64,000 nucleotides of DNA, from the NCBI RefSeq assembly GCF_019249655.2, contig NZ_CP137557.1, forward strand, positions 2,017,001-2,081,000, given 5' to 3'. Position 1 is the stretch's first letter. Each line of letters starts with the position of its first letter. The notes below the pieces were generated by a model. That model worked only from the letters and a program-made list of their open reading frames with translations, was not told where the DNA came from and did no database searches. The DNA is from Segatella copri (GTDB lineage Bacteria; Bacteroidota; Bacteroidia; Bacteroidales; Bacteroidaceae). Below are positions 7,750 to 15,531 of this stretch, piece after piece. A program made the position numbers and the translations under genes.

Positions 7750-9033
7750 TTATATTTTATCCAACGCCTGCTTGATATCATCCAGGATATCCTCTACATC
7801 CTCGATACCCACTGACAGGCGAATCAAGTCTGGTGCAATGCCTGCTTCCTTCAACTGCTCGTCAGAAAGCTGGCGATGGGTGTGGCTCGCTGGGTGGAGC
7901 ACGCAGGTGCGGGCATCAGCCACATGAGTCACGATGTTGATCATATCCAGTGAATCCATAAACTTGATGGCAGTCTCGCGGTCGCCCTTCAATCCGAAGG
8001 CGATGACGCCGCAGGTGCCATGAGGCATATACTTCTGGGCTAGGTCATAATATTCATCTCCCTTCAGTCCGCTATAGTGAACCCAAGCCACGCGCTCGTC
8101 GTTCTGCAGAAACTCAGCCACCTTCTGCGCATTCTCACAGTGCTGGCGCATGCGCAAGTGCAGACTCTGAAGACCCAGGTTGAGGATAAACGAGTTCATT
8201 GGCGCTGGGATGGAACCCAGGTCGCGCATCAGCTGAGCCACGAGCTTGGTGGTGTAACCCATCTTGCCGAAGGCCTTCACGTAAGTCAATCCGTGGTAAC
8301 TCTCGTCCGGAGTGCAGAGGCCAGGGAATTTCTCGGCATTCGCCATCCAGTCGAAATTACCGCTATCCACAACTACGCCGCCTACCTGCGATGCGGTGCC
8401 ATCCATATACTTGGTGGTAGAGTGGGTCACGATGTCGGCTCCCCATTCAAAAGGACGGCAGTTGATAGGGGTGGCAAAGGTATTGTCCACGATGAGAGGC
8501 ACCCCGTTCTTATGGGCGATGCGGGCAAACTTCTCGATGTCGAGCACGGCACAGCCCGGGTTGCTGATGGTTTCACCAAACACCACCTTGGTGTTAGGGC
8601 GGAAAGCCTTCTGAATCTCCTCCTCGCTGGCATTAGGGTTTACGAAGGTGCACTCGATGCCCAGCTTCTTCAGGGTAACGCCGAAGAGGTTGAAGGTGCC
8701 ACCGTAAATCTCGTTAGAGGTAACTATGTGGTCGCCAGCCTCGCAGATGTTGAACACGGCGTAGAAGTTGGCAGCCTGTCCGCTAGAAGTCAAAACGGCA
8801 CCCACGCCACCTTCGAGCTGAGCTATTTTCTTAGCCACGGCATCGTTGGTAGGGTTCTGGAGTCGGGTATAGAAATATCCCTCCTTCTTCAGGTCGAAGA
8901 GCATCGCCATCTCCTCAGAGTTGTCATATTTGAATGTAGTACTCTGAATGATAGGCACTTCTATCGGCTCTCCATTCTTTGGTTCATAGCCTCCCTGCAC
9001 GCAGAGGGAAGCGACACGTAATTTCTTTTCCAT
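7750..9033 (-). CDS. metY: O-acetylhomoserine sulfhydrylase (aminocarboxypropyltransferase)
   Basis: This 427-residue protein is a Cys/Met-metabolism PLP enzyme. It has the PLP-Lys motif STTKYMDG (about residue 210), preceding VDNTFATP, and the substrate/PLP segment SSGQAANFY near residue 83. Length and the opening RVASLCVQGGYEP fit the O-acetylhomoserine sulfhydrylase branch, which joins sulfide to O-acetyl-L-homoserine to give homocysteine, rather than the shorter MetB/MetC branch. No obvious consensus promoter is visible upstream, and a GCCCTTTCAGGGC-type repeat lies in the gap to the next gene. Confidence 0.92.
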   Translation of the reverse strand: MEKKLRVASLCVQGGYEPKNGEPIEVPIIQSTTFKYDNSEEMAMLFDLKKEGYFYTRLQNPTNDAVAKKIAQLEGGVGAVLTSSGQAANFYAVFNICEAGDHIVTSNEIYGGTFNLFGVTLKKLGIECTFVNPNASEEEIQKAFRPNTKVVFGETISNPGCAVLDIEKFARIAHKNGVPLIVDNTFATPINCRPFEWGADIVTHSTTKYMDGTASQVGGVVVDSGNFDWMANAEKFPGLCTPDESYHGLTYVKAFGKMGYTTKLVAQLMRDLGSIPAPMNSFILNLGLQSLHLRMRQHCENAQKVAEFLQNDERVAWVHYSGLKGDEYYDLAQKYMPHGTCGVIAFGLKGDRETAIKFMDSLDMINIVTHVADARTCVLHPASHTHRQLSDEQLKEAGIAPDLIRLSVGIEDVEDILDDIKQALDKI

Positions 9034-9089
9034 TGTCGGTTATTCTTTTATGTTGTTATAATTGTTCTTTTTTCTTTCTTTGTTGTTAA

Positions 9090-9176
9090 CGCCCTGAAAG
9101 GGCAGAAGCTCCTAGCCCAGGGCATCGCCCTGGGTATTCATGACGCAAGCCAGTCGCCCTGTAAGGGCAAAAGCTT
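9090..9176. repeat. GCCCTTTCAGGGC-type palindromic element, copy 1
   Basis: It contains GCCCTGAAAGGGC, AGCCCAGGGCATCGCCCTGGG and GCCCTGTAAGGGC in series, each a small hairpin. The same order, in inverse orientation, recurs at 52679-52767 and 54437-54524. It lies between the DMT-like gene and metY on the minus strand. Confidence 0.8.
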
Positions 9177-9178
9177 TA

Positions 9179-9547
9179 TTATTTCATGAATACGAAATAC
9201 ACGGCAGCGATGAGGCAGAGGAATGCCGCAGCATGGTTCCAATGCAAGCCCTGTCCCTGGAAGAGGAGGTTGGCGATGACGGCGAAGACGATGAGCGACA
9301 CGCACTCTTGAATCACCTTGAGCTGAACCAGGTTGAAGGGACCGCCATTATCGATGAATCCGATGCGGTTGGCGGGTACCTGACAGCAGTATTCGAAGAA
9401 GGCGATGGCCCAGCTGAATGCGATGACTCCGATGAGGGGCCAGTGGCTGCTTACGCCCGTCTGCTGCAGTTTCAGATGTCCGTACCATGCCAGCGTCATG
9501 AAGATGTTGCTCAGCACGAGGAGCAGGATTGTATATATTCCGTTCAT
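9179..9547 (-). CDS. DMT-type small membrane protein (DUF486-like)
   Basis: This 122-residue protein is almost entirely four hydrophobic segments (starting MNGIYTILLLVLSNIFMTLAWYG). It contains PANRIGF and FNLVQLKVIQEC, features of the DUF486 family, which is related to small drug/metabolite transporters. The frame is open upstream to 9715, but the minus-strand promoter element TACCTTTG at 9573-9580 lies inside that extension and the tRNA promoter overlaps it, so the ATG at 9547 is chosen. Substrate unknown. Confidence 0.85.
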   Translation of the reverse strand: MNGIYTILLLVLSNIFMTLAWYGHLKLQQTGVSSHWPLIGVIAFSWAIAFFEYCCQVPANRIGFIDNGGPFNLVQLKVIQECVSLIVFAVIANLLFQGQGLHWNHAAAFLCLIAAVYFVFMK

Positions 9548-9649
9548 ATTATTAATAATGTATAAGTGGGTGCAAAGGTACGTTTTTTCTCTTAAAAATG
9601 TATGAAAAAGAAGAAAAATGATAGAAAATAAAAAAAAATGGCTGAAAAA

Positions 9650-9681
9650 TTTGGTGGTTTCAGAAAAAAGCAGTACCTTTG
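9650..9681 (+). promoter_or_regulatory. Promoter of tRNA-Lys
   Basis: TTTG (9650-9653), a 20-bp spacer and TACCTTTG (9674-9681) match the consensus. The mature tRNA begins about 39 bases downstream. Confidence 0.75.
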
Positions 9682-9719
9682 CAACCGCTTTTGAGAAATA
9701 CCTCAACTGCTTCACAGAT

Positions 9720-9792
9720 GCACCCTTAGCTCAGTTGGTAGAGCAACTGACTCTTAATCAGTGGGTCTAGGGTTCGAATCCCTAAGGGTGTA
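9720..9792 (+). tRNA. tRNA-Lys (anticodon CTT)
   Basis: The full cloverleaf folds: acceptor GCACCCT with AGGGTGT (terminal G-U), D arm GCTC/GAGC around AGTTGGTA, anticodon arm ACTGA-CTCTTAA-TCAGT with CTT, and T arm TAGGG-TTCGAAT-CCCTA, then discriminator A. CCA is not encoded. A hairpin terminator follows at once. Confidence 0.97.
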
Positions 9793-9800
9793 CAAAATGA

Positions 9801-9835
9801 AAAGCTCCGAAGAAACCAAGTTTCTTCGGAGCTTT
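9801..9835 (+). terminator. Intrinsic terminator after tRNA-Lys
   Basis: AAAGCTCCGAAGAAAC pairs with GTTTCTTCGGAGCTTT across a CAA loop, followed by a T run. It also lies just past the convergent Fur gene's 3' end, so it may serve both strands. Confidence 0.88.
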
Positions 9836-9859
9836 TTCTTGTTGTAATAAGCATTGCTT

Positions 9860-10312
9860 TCAGCGATGCTTCTTCCTACACTCAGGACATTCCCCCTTGA
9901 TGACGAACGAGATGGAGTGGGGATAGAATCCCTCAGGCAGCTCGAAACTCGGGATATGAATATCCTCCATGCAAAACGAACGATGGCACGATTCGCAATA
10001 AAAATGAATATGACCATCATGATGATCACACGCACCATCCTTCTCGCACAACTCATAGTTCAAAACCCCTCTGCCATCCTCGAACGCATGAACCGCATCA
10101 TGCTCCAGAAATAATGTGAGGGTTCGGAAGATGCTCGACTTATCCATCGATACCATCTTCAGCTCCAGGTCCTTCAGACTCTGCGGATTCTCTCCGCTCG
10201 CCAAGGCCTTCATCACCAAAATCCGGTTGGAGGTGGGCTTGATGCCCTTCGCCTCCAACTTGCTGATAATCTCCTCTGTTTCCATATCTTTTTCCTTCTC
10301 TTTTTTCTTCAT
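9860..10312 (-). CDS. Fur-family metal-responsive transcriptional regulator
   Basis: This 150-residue protein has a winged-helix domain (EIISKLEAKGIKPTSNRILV, then MDKSSIFRTLTLF) and a C-terminal dimerisation/metal domain. The structural zinc cysteines are present as CESC and CPEC, and a His-rich segment DHHDGHIHFYCE provides metal ligands. Family members repress iron, zinc or peroxide genes; which metal this one senses is not decidable. ATG 10312 gives a very basic lead (MKKKEKEKD); the ATG at 10285 (METEEII) is an equally good start. Confidence 0.9.
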   Translation of the reverse strand: MKKKEKEKDMETEEIISKLEAKGIKPTSNRILVMKALASGENPQSLKDLELKMVSMDKSSIFRTLTLFLEHDAVHAFEDGRGVLNYELCEKDGACDHHDGHIHFYCESCHRSFCMEDIHIPSFELPEGFYPHSISFVIKGECPECRKKHR

Positions 10313-10365
10313 TAATAAGATGTTATTACCTTTTCTTATGTGGCGGGAATAGAATATCCCCCTCT

Positions 10366-11058
10366 CTAGAGAATCTGAAGCTTTGCTCCAAGCGACAGCC
10401 CGAACACATCCCAGAAGTTGGCGTTGCCGTTACGATAGAATCTCATGAAATAGATATCATTCGTGCTCAACTCATAGAACATCGTGATGCTCTTCACACG
10501 CTTGCGCCTGCTGTTGGGGATATGATAGGTGAAGCGCTCGCCAAATCCAACGTTCGGGCGCACTCTCGTTGAAAACGGATAGTAGCCGCTCTCGTATTTC
10601 GTAGGCTGCTTCGTCCAGAAATCATGCCCCAGCACCGTGTTCAGATACAGTGTGCACTCCAGTGGCTCAAACTCCCATCCCTTGCCCCAATCCTTGCGCC
10701 AGGGAATGAAGTTCTCCTTCAGCGTAATCGTACACTTCACGGCATCCGAGTCGTATTTCGGGATGATGCCGAAGAGCAGATGCGTTTCCCACTGACGTCT
10801 CTTTCCGTAATCCCAGCCGATACCCACCGAGATGATACCCATGTTGCCGCAGGTTTGAATCACCGACTGCGTAGGCATCAGCACATCCCAATGCCTGCGA
10901 TAGCGGAGGATTCGCCTGTCGTAGCGAGTCAGGGAATCCGTATCTTCCGAATCAGCCAACATCTCCTCCGATATTCTGTCTTCCGCCTTCGCCTCCATCA
11001 TCCCGCTTGCCGTCAGCAGGCAGGATAACAATCCTATTTTCAGTATCTTATCTCTCAT
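10366..11058 (-). CDS. Secreted beta-rich protein, likely outer-membrane or periplasmic
   Basis: This 230-residue protein starts MRDKILKIGLLSCLLTASG with a signal peptide ending near AKA. The rest alternates aromatic/polar segments (GIISVGIGWDYG, YHIPNSRRKR, YFMRFYRNGNANFWDVFG), suggesting a small beta barrel. No catalytic motif is recognised. The ATG at 11058 is 4 bp after the stop of the phosphoesterase gene, so the two form a tight operon; a longer frame reaching 11298 would lie inside the phosphoesterase and is rejected. Confidence 0.72.
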   Translation of the reverse strand: MRDKILKIGLLSCLLTASGMMEAKAEDRISEEMLADSEDTDSLTRYDRRILRYRRHWDVLMPTQSVIQTCGNMGIISVGIGWDYGKRRQWETHLLFGIIPKYDSDAVKCTITLKENFIPWRKDWGKGWEFEPLECTLYLNTVLGHDFWTKQPTKYESGYYPFSTRVRPNVGFGERFTYHIPNSRRKRVKSITMFYELSTNDIYFMRFYRNGNANFWDVFGLSLGAKLQIL

Positions 11059-11062
11059 AGCC

Positions 11063-11902
11063 TTAAAATTTAACAACCTCATACTTGTAACCTTTAGGAG
11101 TGATGGTAAACAGATAATACTCATGGAAATGGCAGCTGCTAGCCATGTAGAACAGGGTGCCGTCGCCATACAAATCCTCCGTCTGCGTGTGATGACCATG
11201 ACCATCCAGGCAGAACTGCAGCTGAGGGAACTGGTGGATGTAATAGTTGAACACCTTAGCCACGTTGTTGTTAAACTGCTCTGAATAGGGAGCCGCATGC
11301 ATGCACACCACGGTGCGGTTGAAACTCAGCGAATCGCGAGAACGCTCTGCCTCCATAAAGTCGAAGTTAGGCACCGGACGGGAGTAGTCGTATTCGATGG
11401 CATTGGTGTTGAGGCACACGAACTTCACTCCTCCGGCGATGAAACTGAAGTCGGGGTCGCCGAAGATAGTCTCGTACGACTGGTTGCCCGTGCCCAGACA
11501 GTCGTGGTTGCCCAGCAGCACCACCGATGGCATCTTGAGTTTCTTCATCTTGTCACGAGTCCAGATCATCTCCTTGGTAGCACCGAAGTCTGAAATGTCG
11601 CCGCAATGAATCACGAAGTCGATGCTGTCTTTTCTCCGGTTGATGTCGTTCACCGCCGATTGCAGGTCGTCGAGCCATTGATGGCTGTCGCTGATTACGG
11701 CAAACCGGATGGTATCCTTGCTCTTCACGGTCTCTTCAATCTTCCTTATATTCTTGGCATTCAAGTCCGTATCTCCCTTCACCCTCACGTCGTAGGGGTG
11801 CACGTCGAATATGGTGTCGCAAGCTCCCAGCATCATCATGCATGCGATGCTGCAGAAGCCTGTGCCCAGGGCGATTTTCTTCTTGTGTATAAAATTCCTC
11901 AT
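11063..11902 (-). CDS. Calcineurin-like metallophosphoesterase, lipoprotein
   Basis: This 279-residue protein has a signal peptide with lipobox LGAC. The binuclear-metal motifs of calcineurin-type phosphoesterases appear in order: ISDSHQ (about residue 70), CGDISDFG (about 98), LLGNHDC (about 131), MHAAPYSEQ (about 200) and GHGHHTQ (about 237). It is probably anchored to a membrane facing the periplasm or surface and hydrolyses an unknown phosphoester. It is transcribed with the following beta-rich protein. Its likely promoter (CAAAGGTA on the plus strand, 12268-12275) lies beyond repeat copy B, so the leader would contain that element. Confidence 0.88.
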   Translation of the reverse strand: MRNFIHKKKIALGTGFCSIACMMMLGACDTIFDVHPYDVRVKGDTDLNAKNIRKIEETVKSKDTIRFAVISDSHQWLDDLQSAVNDINRRKDSIDFVIHCGDISDFGATKEMIWTRDKMKKLKMPSVVLLGNHDCLGTGNQSYETIFGDPDFSFIAGGVKFVCLNTNAIEYDYSRPVPNFDFMEAERSRDSLSFNRTVVCMHAAPYSEQFNNNVAKVFNYYIHQFPQLQFCLDGHGHHTQTEDLYGDGTLFYMASSCHFHEYYLFTITPKGYKYEVVKF

Positions 11903-11959
11903 ATTGTATTTCTTTTATTCATGCAGGGAGCCTCTGCAGGACTTATCCCTCTTTTACTG

Positions 11960-12236
11960 AAGTTTCGCAAGTAGCATTCTACCGTCCCCGAAGGGGGCGA
12001 ATGTGAATAACCGCGGGTGGAATGACCGAAGGGAATGGAACCTGCGGATAGTGACAGATACTCTCTTATCGTCCCCGAAGGGGGCGAACAGGAGCAAGAC
12101 TGGATGAGGTTCGCCCCCTTTGGGGACGCTTTCTCCCTACTATTGGTTGTCCGCAGGTTCCATGACCTTCGGTCATTCCACCAGCGGTTATTGAAAGTTG
12201 GCCCCCTTCGGGGACCGGAGGTTACTTGCGAAACTT
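11960..12236 (+). repeat. 276-bp palindromic element, copy B
   Basis: It has the same terminal inverted repeats as copy A (AAGTTTCGCAAGTA / TACTTGCGAAACTT) and the same internal hairpin order, with scattered differences in the spacers between hairpins. It sits between the phosphoesterase start (11902) and its probable promoter (12268-12275, minus), so it would be transcribed as part of that leader. Confidence 0.85.
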
Positions 12237-12267
12237 GAATCTTTTATAATTCAAGTTAATTCAGGTG

Positions 12268-12275
12268 CAAAGGTA
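12268..12275 (-). promoter_or_regulatory. Candidate promoter (-7 element) of the phosphoesterase operon
   Basis: Minus-strand TACCTTTG occurs here, with no clear -33 TTTG. It is the only consensus-like element upstream of the phosphoesterase, and implies a ~360-nt leader containing repeat copy B. Confidence 0.5.
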
Positions 12276-12445
12276 AGAAAAAAAACTGAATTAAACCAAA
12301 GGTTTTTCTGATAATGACTACTTTTAAGGAGAAATTGATAAGAATATACCTATAAAAGGGGATGGGGAACACGAAAGTCTTCTTCTACGTTTTTCAAATC
12401 TTCTACGTATTTTTTGAAGGATGCCATCAATTTTCTGAAGAATAA

Positions 12446-12477
12446 TTTGGCAGTTATCAAAAAAAAGATTATTTTTG
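12446..12477 (+). promoter_or_regulatory. Promoter of the first paralogous secreted protein
   Basis: TTTG (12446-12449), a 20-bp spacer and TATTTTTG (12470-12477). The identical arrangement is found at 20986-21017 ahead of the second paralogue. Confidence 0.7.
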
Positions 12478-12780
12478 CAGCGTCATTATGAGGGGAGTGA
12501 AGTCCGCTGGAGGATGGATGAACTCAGAGGGCAGAATGCCCCATAGGACTTAATGACCTCATGTGACTGCTGCATCGGCAAAAGCGCCGCCCGGCATGAT
12601 CGGATAATAAACCGGATAATAAATCGGATAGATCATCTGATAATTATCTGATAATCATCTGATGAAAAGCAGCTGGGCGAAAGATGCCTGCGCTTGGCTT
12701 CTGCAGCAAACTGGAAACAATGAACAATCAATTTTAATCTAAGTTTGCTGGACATCCAGACTTGTAACTATTTAAGAATT
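12478..12780 (+). ncRNA. Conserved ~300-nt 5' leader, candidate cis-regulatory RNA (copy 1)
   Basis: The stretch between promoter and ATG is nearly the same as 21018-21280, except for a ~19-base segment (CCCCATAGGACTTAATGAC-like) missing in the second copy and small indels in an 11-12-bp-period tract (ATCGGATAATAA, ATCTGATAATC). A stem CGGC-AAAAGC-GCCG becomes CGGT-AAAAGT-GCCG in the other copy, keeping the pairing as G-U. I recognise no known riboswitch consensus. Conservation may partly reflect a recent duplication. Confidence 0.5.
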
Positions 12781-14013
12781 ATGAAGAGAACATTACTTGC
12801 TTCAGCTTTAGCAGTCATGGCTTTGGCTGCCAGTGCACAGGTTTCAGAAGTAACCAAGGTGAAGGGCGATGGCTTTTTTTTCATCCCAAAGAGCCACACT
12901 ACCACTGGCGTCATCACCCCTTATTCAACCATCGGAGTTGAATATCATAGCAATGACAACCAGACTGCAGAGTTCACGGTTTATGATGCTTCCTTTAATG
13001 TAGCGAAAACTTTCAGCTACGAGCCTAAGGTGTTCAAGGTTAAACGTGTGCCAATGAAGGCATTGGCCGATTTCAAGACCAAGGAGGTTCTTGATAAAGG
13101 TTCTGAGAAAGAATCTTTTAGACCTGTTTTTGGAGTCTACGATTATGAAAAAGGTTTTCTGGTTCCTGTTACGACGATGGATGAATTCAAGGCTGCTATT
13201 GCCAAGATGCTGAGTGGAGAAACTGTGGATTTCTTTACTGATGACAGTGGCAATTTCGCCTTCCGTTTGTTAAGTGATAAGTTGTACATTGACGGATGGG
13301 GAGATGATGGTGTCAGAGTTAGAGAGAGTTTCTATTATTATAATTCTTCAGACAATAGACTTTATAGGGTAGAGAATCTCCTGAAGCTAGTAGAGGTTGA
13401 TACTTCTAATTTGGCTTGGAAGGAGGATGATAGCCGTCAAAGTGATGGGATTACGCTGACAGAGAGTATCTATCCGACAGAGGTGTATGATTATGATGTA
13501 AACTGCAATGAGAGTTCAGATGTATATCTTTCTCAGAATGTGTTTAACAATGACGATAAGTATGAGTATGTGGTGGAAAGCTATAGAGAGGTATCTACGC
13601 CAACAGATCCAACGGGTTCATACCAGCCTGGCTCAATAAGTATAAATGGTATTGAGAATGGAAAGGCCGTTCTTACCACTGAAGTACAGGATAAGTACTA
13701 TGAGTCTTATCTTGTAGTAAAGGATGAGGACGGAAAGGATCTGTTCACCGTGCCAACTAGTGGTTACAAGAATGATTTTACCATCTATCGTGCCAACGGC
13801 AAGACTTTTATCAGTAATTATGAAAGCCAGGGCAATGGTTTAGGACAGTATGTTATCTATCTGCTCGACAAGACTGATACCGGCATCACAGAGCTTGCCC
13901 GCACCCAGGCGGTGAAGTCTGCCAAGACCTTCAATATGGCTGGCATGCTGGTAGGTAAGAATGCCAAGGGCTTGGTTATCCAGCAGGGTGGCAAGAAATA
14001 CTTTAACAAGTAG
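12781..14013 (+). CDS. Secreted protein with Prevotella-type C-terminal motif (paralogue 1)
   Basis: This 410-residue protein has a signal peptide (MKRTLLASALAVMALAASAQ). The mature chain is rich in Tyr, Asp and beta-type repeats (YDASFNVAKTFSYEP) and ends in NMAGMLVGKNAKGLVIQQ...KKYFNK, a short C-terminal motif seen on many secreted Prevotella/Bacteroides proteins and thought to mark surface or secretion sorting. The paralogue at 21281-22501 has nearly identical first ~24 and last ~40 residues, with a divergent middle. The function is not recognised. An upstream in-frame start at 12745 would lie in the conserved leader and is less likely. A hairpin terminator follows. Confidence 0.75.
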   Translation: MKRTLLASALAVMALAASAQVSEVTKVKGDGFFFIPKSHTTTGVITPYSTIGVEYHSNDNQTAEFTVYDASFNVAKTFSYEPKVFKVKRVPMKALADFKTKEVLDKGSEKESFRPVFGVYDYEKGFLVPVTTMDEFKAAIAKMLSGETVDFFTDDSGNFAFRLLSDKLYIDGWGDDGVRVRESFYYYNSSDNRLYRVENLLKLVEVDTSNLAWKEDDSRQSDGITLTESIYPTEVYDYDVNCNESSDVYLSQNVFNNDDKYEYVVESYREVSTPTDPTGSYQPGSISINGIENGKAVLTTEVQDKYYESYLVVKDEDGKDLFTVPTSGYKNDFTIYRANGKTFISNYESQGNGLGQYVIYLLDKTDTGITELARTQAVKSAKTFNMAGMLVGKNAKGLVIQQGGKKYFNK

Positions 14014-14050
14014 CTCTTGGACTTTTGACACACCCTCATCTTTCATGGCA

Positions 14051-14085
14051 AACTCAGGTCGGGCTTGATGCCCGATCTGAGTTTT
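14051..14085. terminator. Hairpin terminator between convergent genes
   Basis: AACTCAGGTCGGGC and GCCCGATCTGAGTT pair around TTGAT, with TTTT after the stem on the plus strand. It separates the secreted protein (+) from the HU-like gene (-). Confidence 0.8.
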
Positions 14086-14091
14086 CACAGT

Positions 14092-14685
14092 TTAAATGGT
14101 AACGTCTGTAGAGTCGCTTCCCTCAGAACCCGTACCCTGCGAACCGCTGCCGCCAGCGTTTTCACCGCCCTGGCTGGTATTGCCGCTGTCACTACCGCCA
14201 CCGCTGTTACCACCGCCACCAGTGTTACCACCATTGCCGTCATCGGTGTCGTTCTTGTCAGAAGAAGTCACCTGCTTCACCACCTTACCGTTTCGGTCGT
14301 AGCAAGTGATGTTGACGCTAGTCTTGGCGAGCTCCTCCTTGATTTCGGAGTTTGGCACGAAGATGATGTAGCGGCGGTTGATGAGCGAAGAGCTCACCTT
14401 GTTCACATCCTCCACGGCGGTAGAGTTCAGACCGAATCGGAGTGAACCGAGACCCGGCACTGCCACAGAGTGACCCTCGGTGGCCCATGCGGTGATTACC
14501 GCTCCGATGGCGCCCCAGGCAGCGTTGATCACCTGCTTGGCGAGTCCGCTGCGCACGGCAGCCTCCTCGATAACCTTACTCTGGGTAAGCTGACCGTAGA
14601 GGTCTGCCTGCATAACGTATGCCCACTTCTGCTTACCCTTCTCAAAAGCGACGTTGCGCTCGATAGCTTTTACTTTGATACCCAT
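14092..14685 (-). CDS. HU/IHF-like DNA-binding protein with Gly/Ser-rich tail
   Basis: This 197-residue protein has an N-terminal ~125-residue HU-like domain (opening MGIKVKAIERNVAFEKGKQK; VPGLGSLRFGLNS is the region before the DNA-clasping arm) of the Bacteroidota type found beside smalltalk and primase genes. The C-terminal ~55 residues are Gly/Ser/Asn/Asp-rich and look unstructured. HU folds bend or wrap DNA, but this subfamily's role is unestablished. It is followed on the plus strand, and preceded in transcription, by the smalltalk peptide gene (43 bp gap). Confidence 0.85.
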   Translation of the reverse strand: MGIKVKAIERNVAFEKGKQKWAYVMQADLYGQLTQSKVIEEAAVRSGLAKQVINAAWGAIGAVITAWATEGHSVAVPGLGSLRFGLNSTAVEDVNKVSSSLINRRYIIFVPNSEIKEELAKTSVNITCYDRNGKVVKQVTSSDKNDTDDGNGGNTGGGGNSGGGSDSGNTSQGGENAGGSGSQGTGSEGSDSTDVTI

Positions 14686-14728
14686 AATTCAAATAGTTTT
14701 TTTAGTGAATAATTTAGTTTCCCTGTTT

Positions 14729-14830
14729 CTACATGTACTGCATGCAACTCGTAACTCCGAGTGAAGTACAGAGTGCAGTGAGCACCGTGACGATGACTTG
14801 CAGAATCGTCTTCCAAGTTTCCTTTTTCAT
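14729..14830 (-). CDS. Smalltalk protein (33 aa)
   Basis: The peptide opens MKKETWKTILQVIVTVLTAL and ends TSLGVTSCMQYM: a basic start, one hydrophobic helix and a Cys. This matches the smalltalk family of Bacteroidales, tiny proteins usually encoded next to HU-like DNA-binding proteins and amidases in primase-bearing clusters. Function is unknown. The promoter element TATCTTTG on the minus strand (14953-14960) lies upstream. Confidence 0.88.
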   Translation of the reverse strand: MKKETWKTILQVIVTVLTALCTSLGVTSCMQYM

Positions 14831-14952
14831 TTCTTTTTTCCTTTCCTTTTTTAGTGAATAATTTAGTTTCTGTATCGGGGCAGCCTTCCTTGGGCAGGGG
14901 TATGATACACCTGTTCGTCAGCGAGCCCCATCAATGATTTTCATTGACGATG

Positions 14953-14960
14953 CAAAGATA
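14953..14960 (-). promoter_or_regulatory. -7 promoter element for smalltalk/HU-like genes
   Basis: Minus-strand TATCTTTG, about 120 bp ahead of the smalltalk ATG. No clean -33 TTTG is seen. The tandem repeats at 14987-15023 lie directly upstream, where a regulator could bind. Confidence 0.5.
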
Positions 14961-14986
14961 CAACATTTTTGGCCGAAATGCAATAG

Positions 14987-15129
14987 TTGTCCCGGCAGTT
15001 GAATCGGCTTGTCCCGGCAGTTGTGATGTGAGGCATGAAATCTCCTTCGATAGAGCTGCCGTTTCCTGCGTCGCGACGCAGGAAATATTACGTGGCGATG
15101 CAGGAATTGCTACGTGGCGACGCAGGAAA
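14987..15129. repeat. Two 22-bp-period tandem arrays in the divergent intergenic region
   Basis: TTGTCCCGGCAGTTG occurs at 14987 and 15009 (period 22). GCGACGCAGGAAA or GCGATGCAGGAAT occurs at 15073, 15095 and 15117 (period 22), with ACGTG closing each unit. Two turns of DNA per unit suggests stacked protein-binding sites upstream of the smalltalk/HU promoter. Confidence 0.7.
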
Positions 15130-15156
15130 AGGGGCGAGGAGGGGAGAGGGATCAAA

Positions 15157-15440
15157 GGAAAAGGTGAAAAAGTGAAAGTGAAAAGGTGAAATTCACAGAG
15201 GTATCAAGGAACAGATGAGAAAAATGCCAGTTTCTGAGATTCCGTGTACGATGTAAAAGAGAAAAGAAATACGATATATTAATGTACACGTATATAATAA
15301 TGTACGCGCGTAAGTACTACTCCTTTTTTCTTCACTATATTTCTTCTTTTATCCCTTAATAATACATAACCCTTTAAAGGTGTGTTTTTTGTTCTCATTG
15401 AAAATTCACTTTTTCACTTTCACTTTTTCACTTTTTTTCA
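15157..15440. repeat. Distant inverted repeat of GTGAAAAAGTGAAA-type sequence
   Basis: A purine-rich tract near 15163-15193 (GGTGAAAAAGTGAAAGTG) is the inverse of the tract near 15402-15438 (CACTTTCACTTTTTCAC). About 210 bp between them is AT-rich with ATGTACACG and ATGTACGCGCG motifs but no gene. The right arm lies just ahead of the promoter of the two-gene cassette. Confidence 0.6.
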
Positions 15441-15447
15441 AATATAT

Positions 15448-15478
15448 TTTGTCGTTTGTGATTTTTTGTGTACCTTTG
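15448..15478 (+). promoter_or_regulatory. Promoter of the two-gene cassette
   Basis: TTTG (15448-15451), a 19-bp spacer and TACCTTTG (15471-15478): a full consensus match. ATG 15532 lies about 47 bases after the expected transcription start. Confidence 0.78.
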
Positions 15479-15531
15479 TAGGGTGAAAGAGCACAAAGCT
15501 GTTTCATATAAACAATCAAAAGCAATTAACA

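Noticed and set aside
9548..9715. Upstream extension of the DMT-like gene
   Set aside because: It covers a consensus minus-strand promoter element and the divergent tRNA promoter, and the added residues have no family likeness.
11059..11298. Upstream extension of the beta-rich secreted protein
   Set aside because: It lies inside the phosphoesterase gene and would hide the signal peptide that starts at 11058.
12478..12780. Cobalamin, SAM or RNase P-type RNA in the conserved leader
   Set aside because: A GAGGGGAGTGAAGTCC stretch recalls RNase P, but the other universal parts are absent, and no riboswitch core is recognisable.
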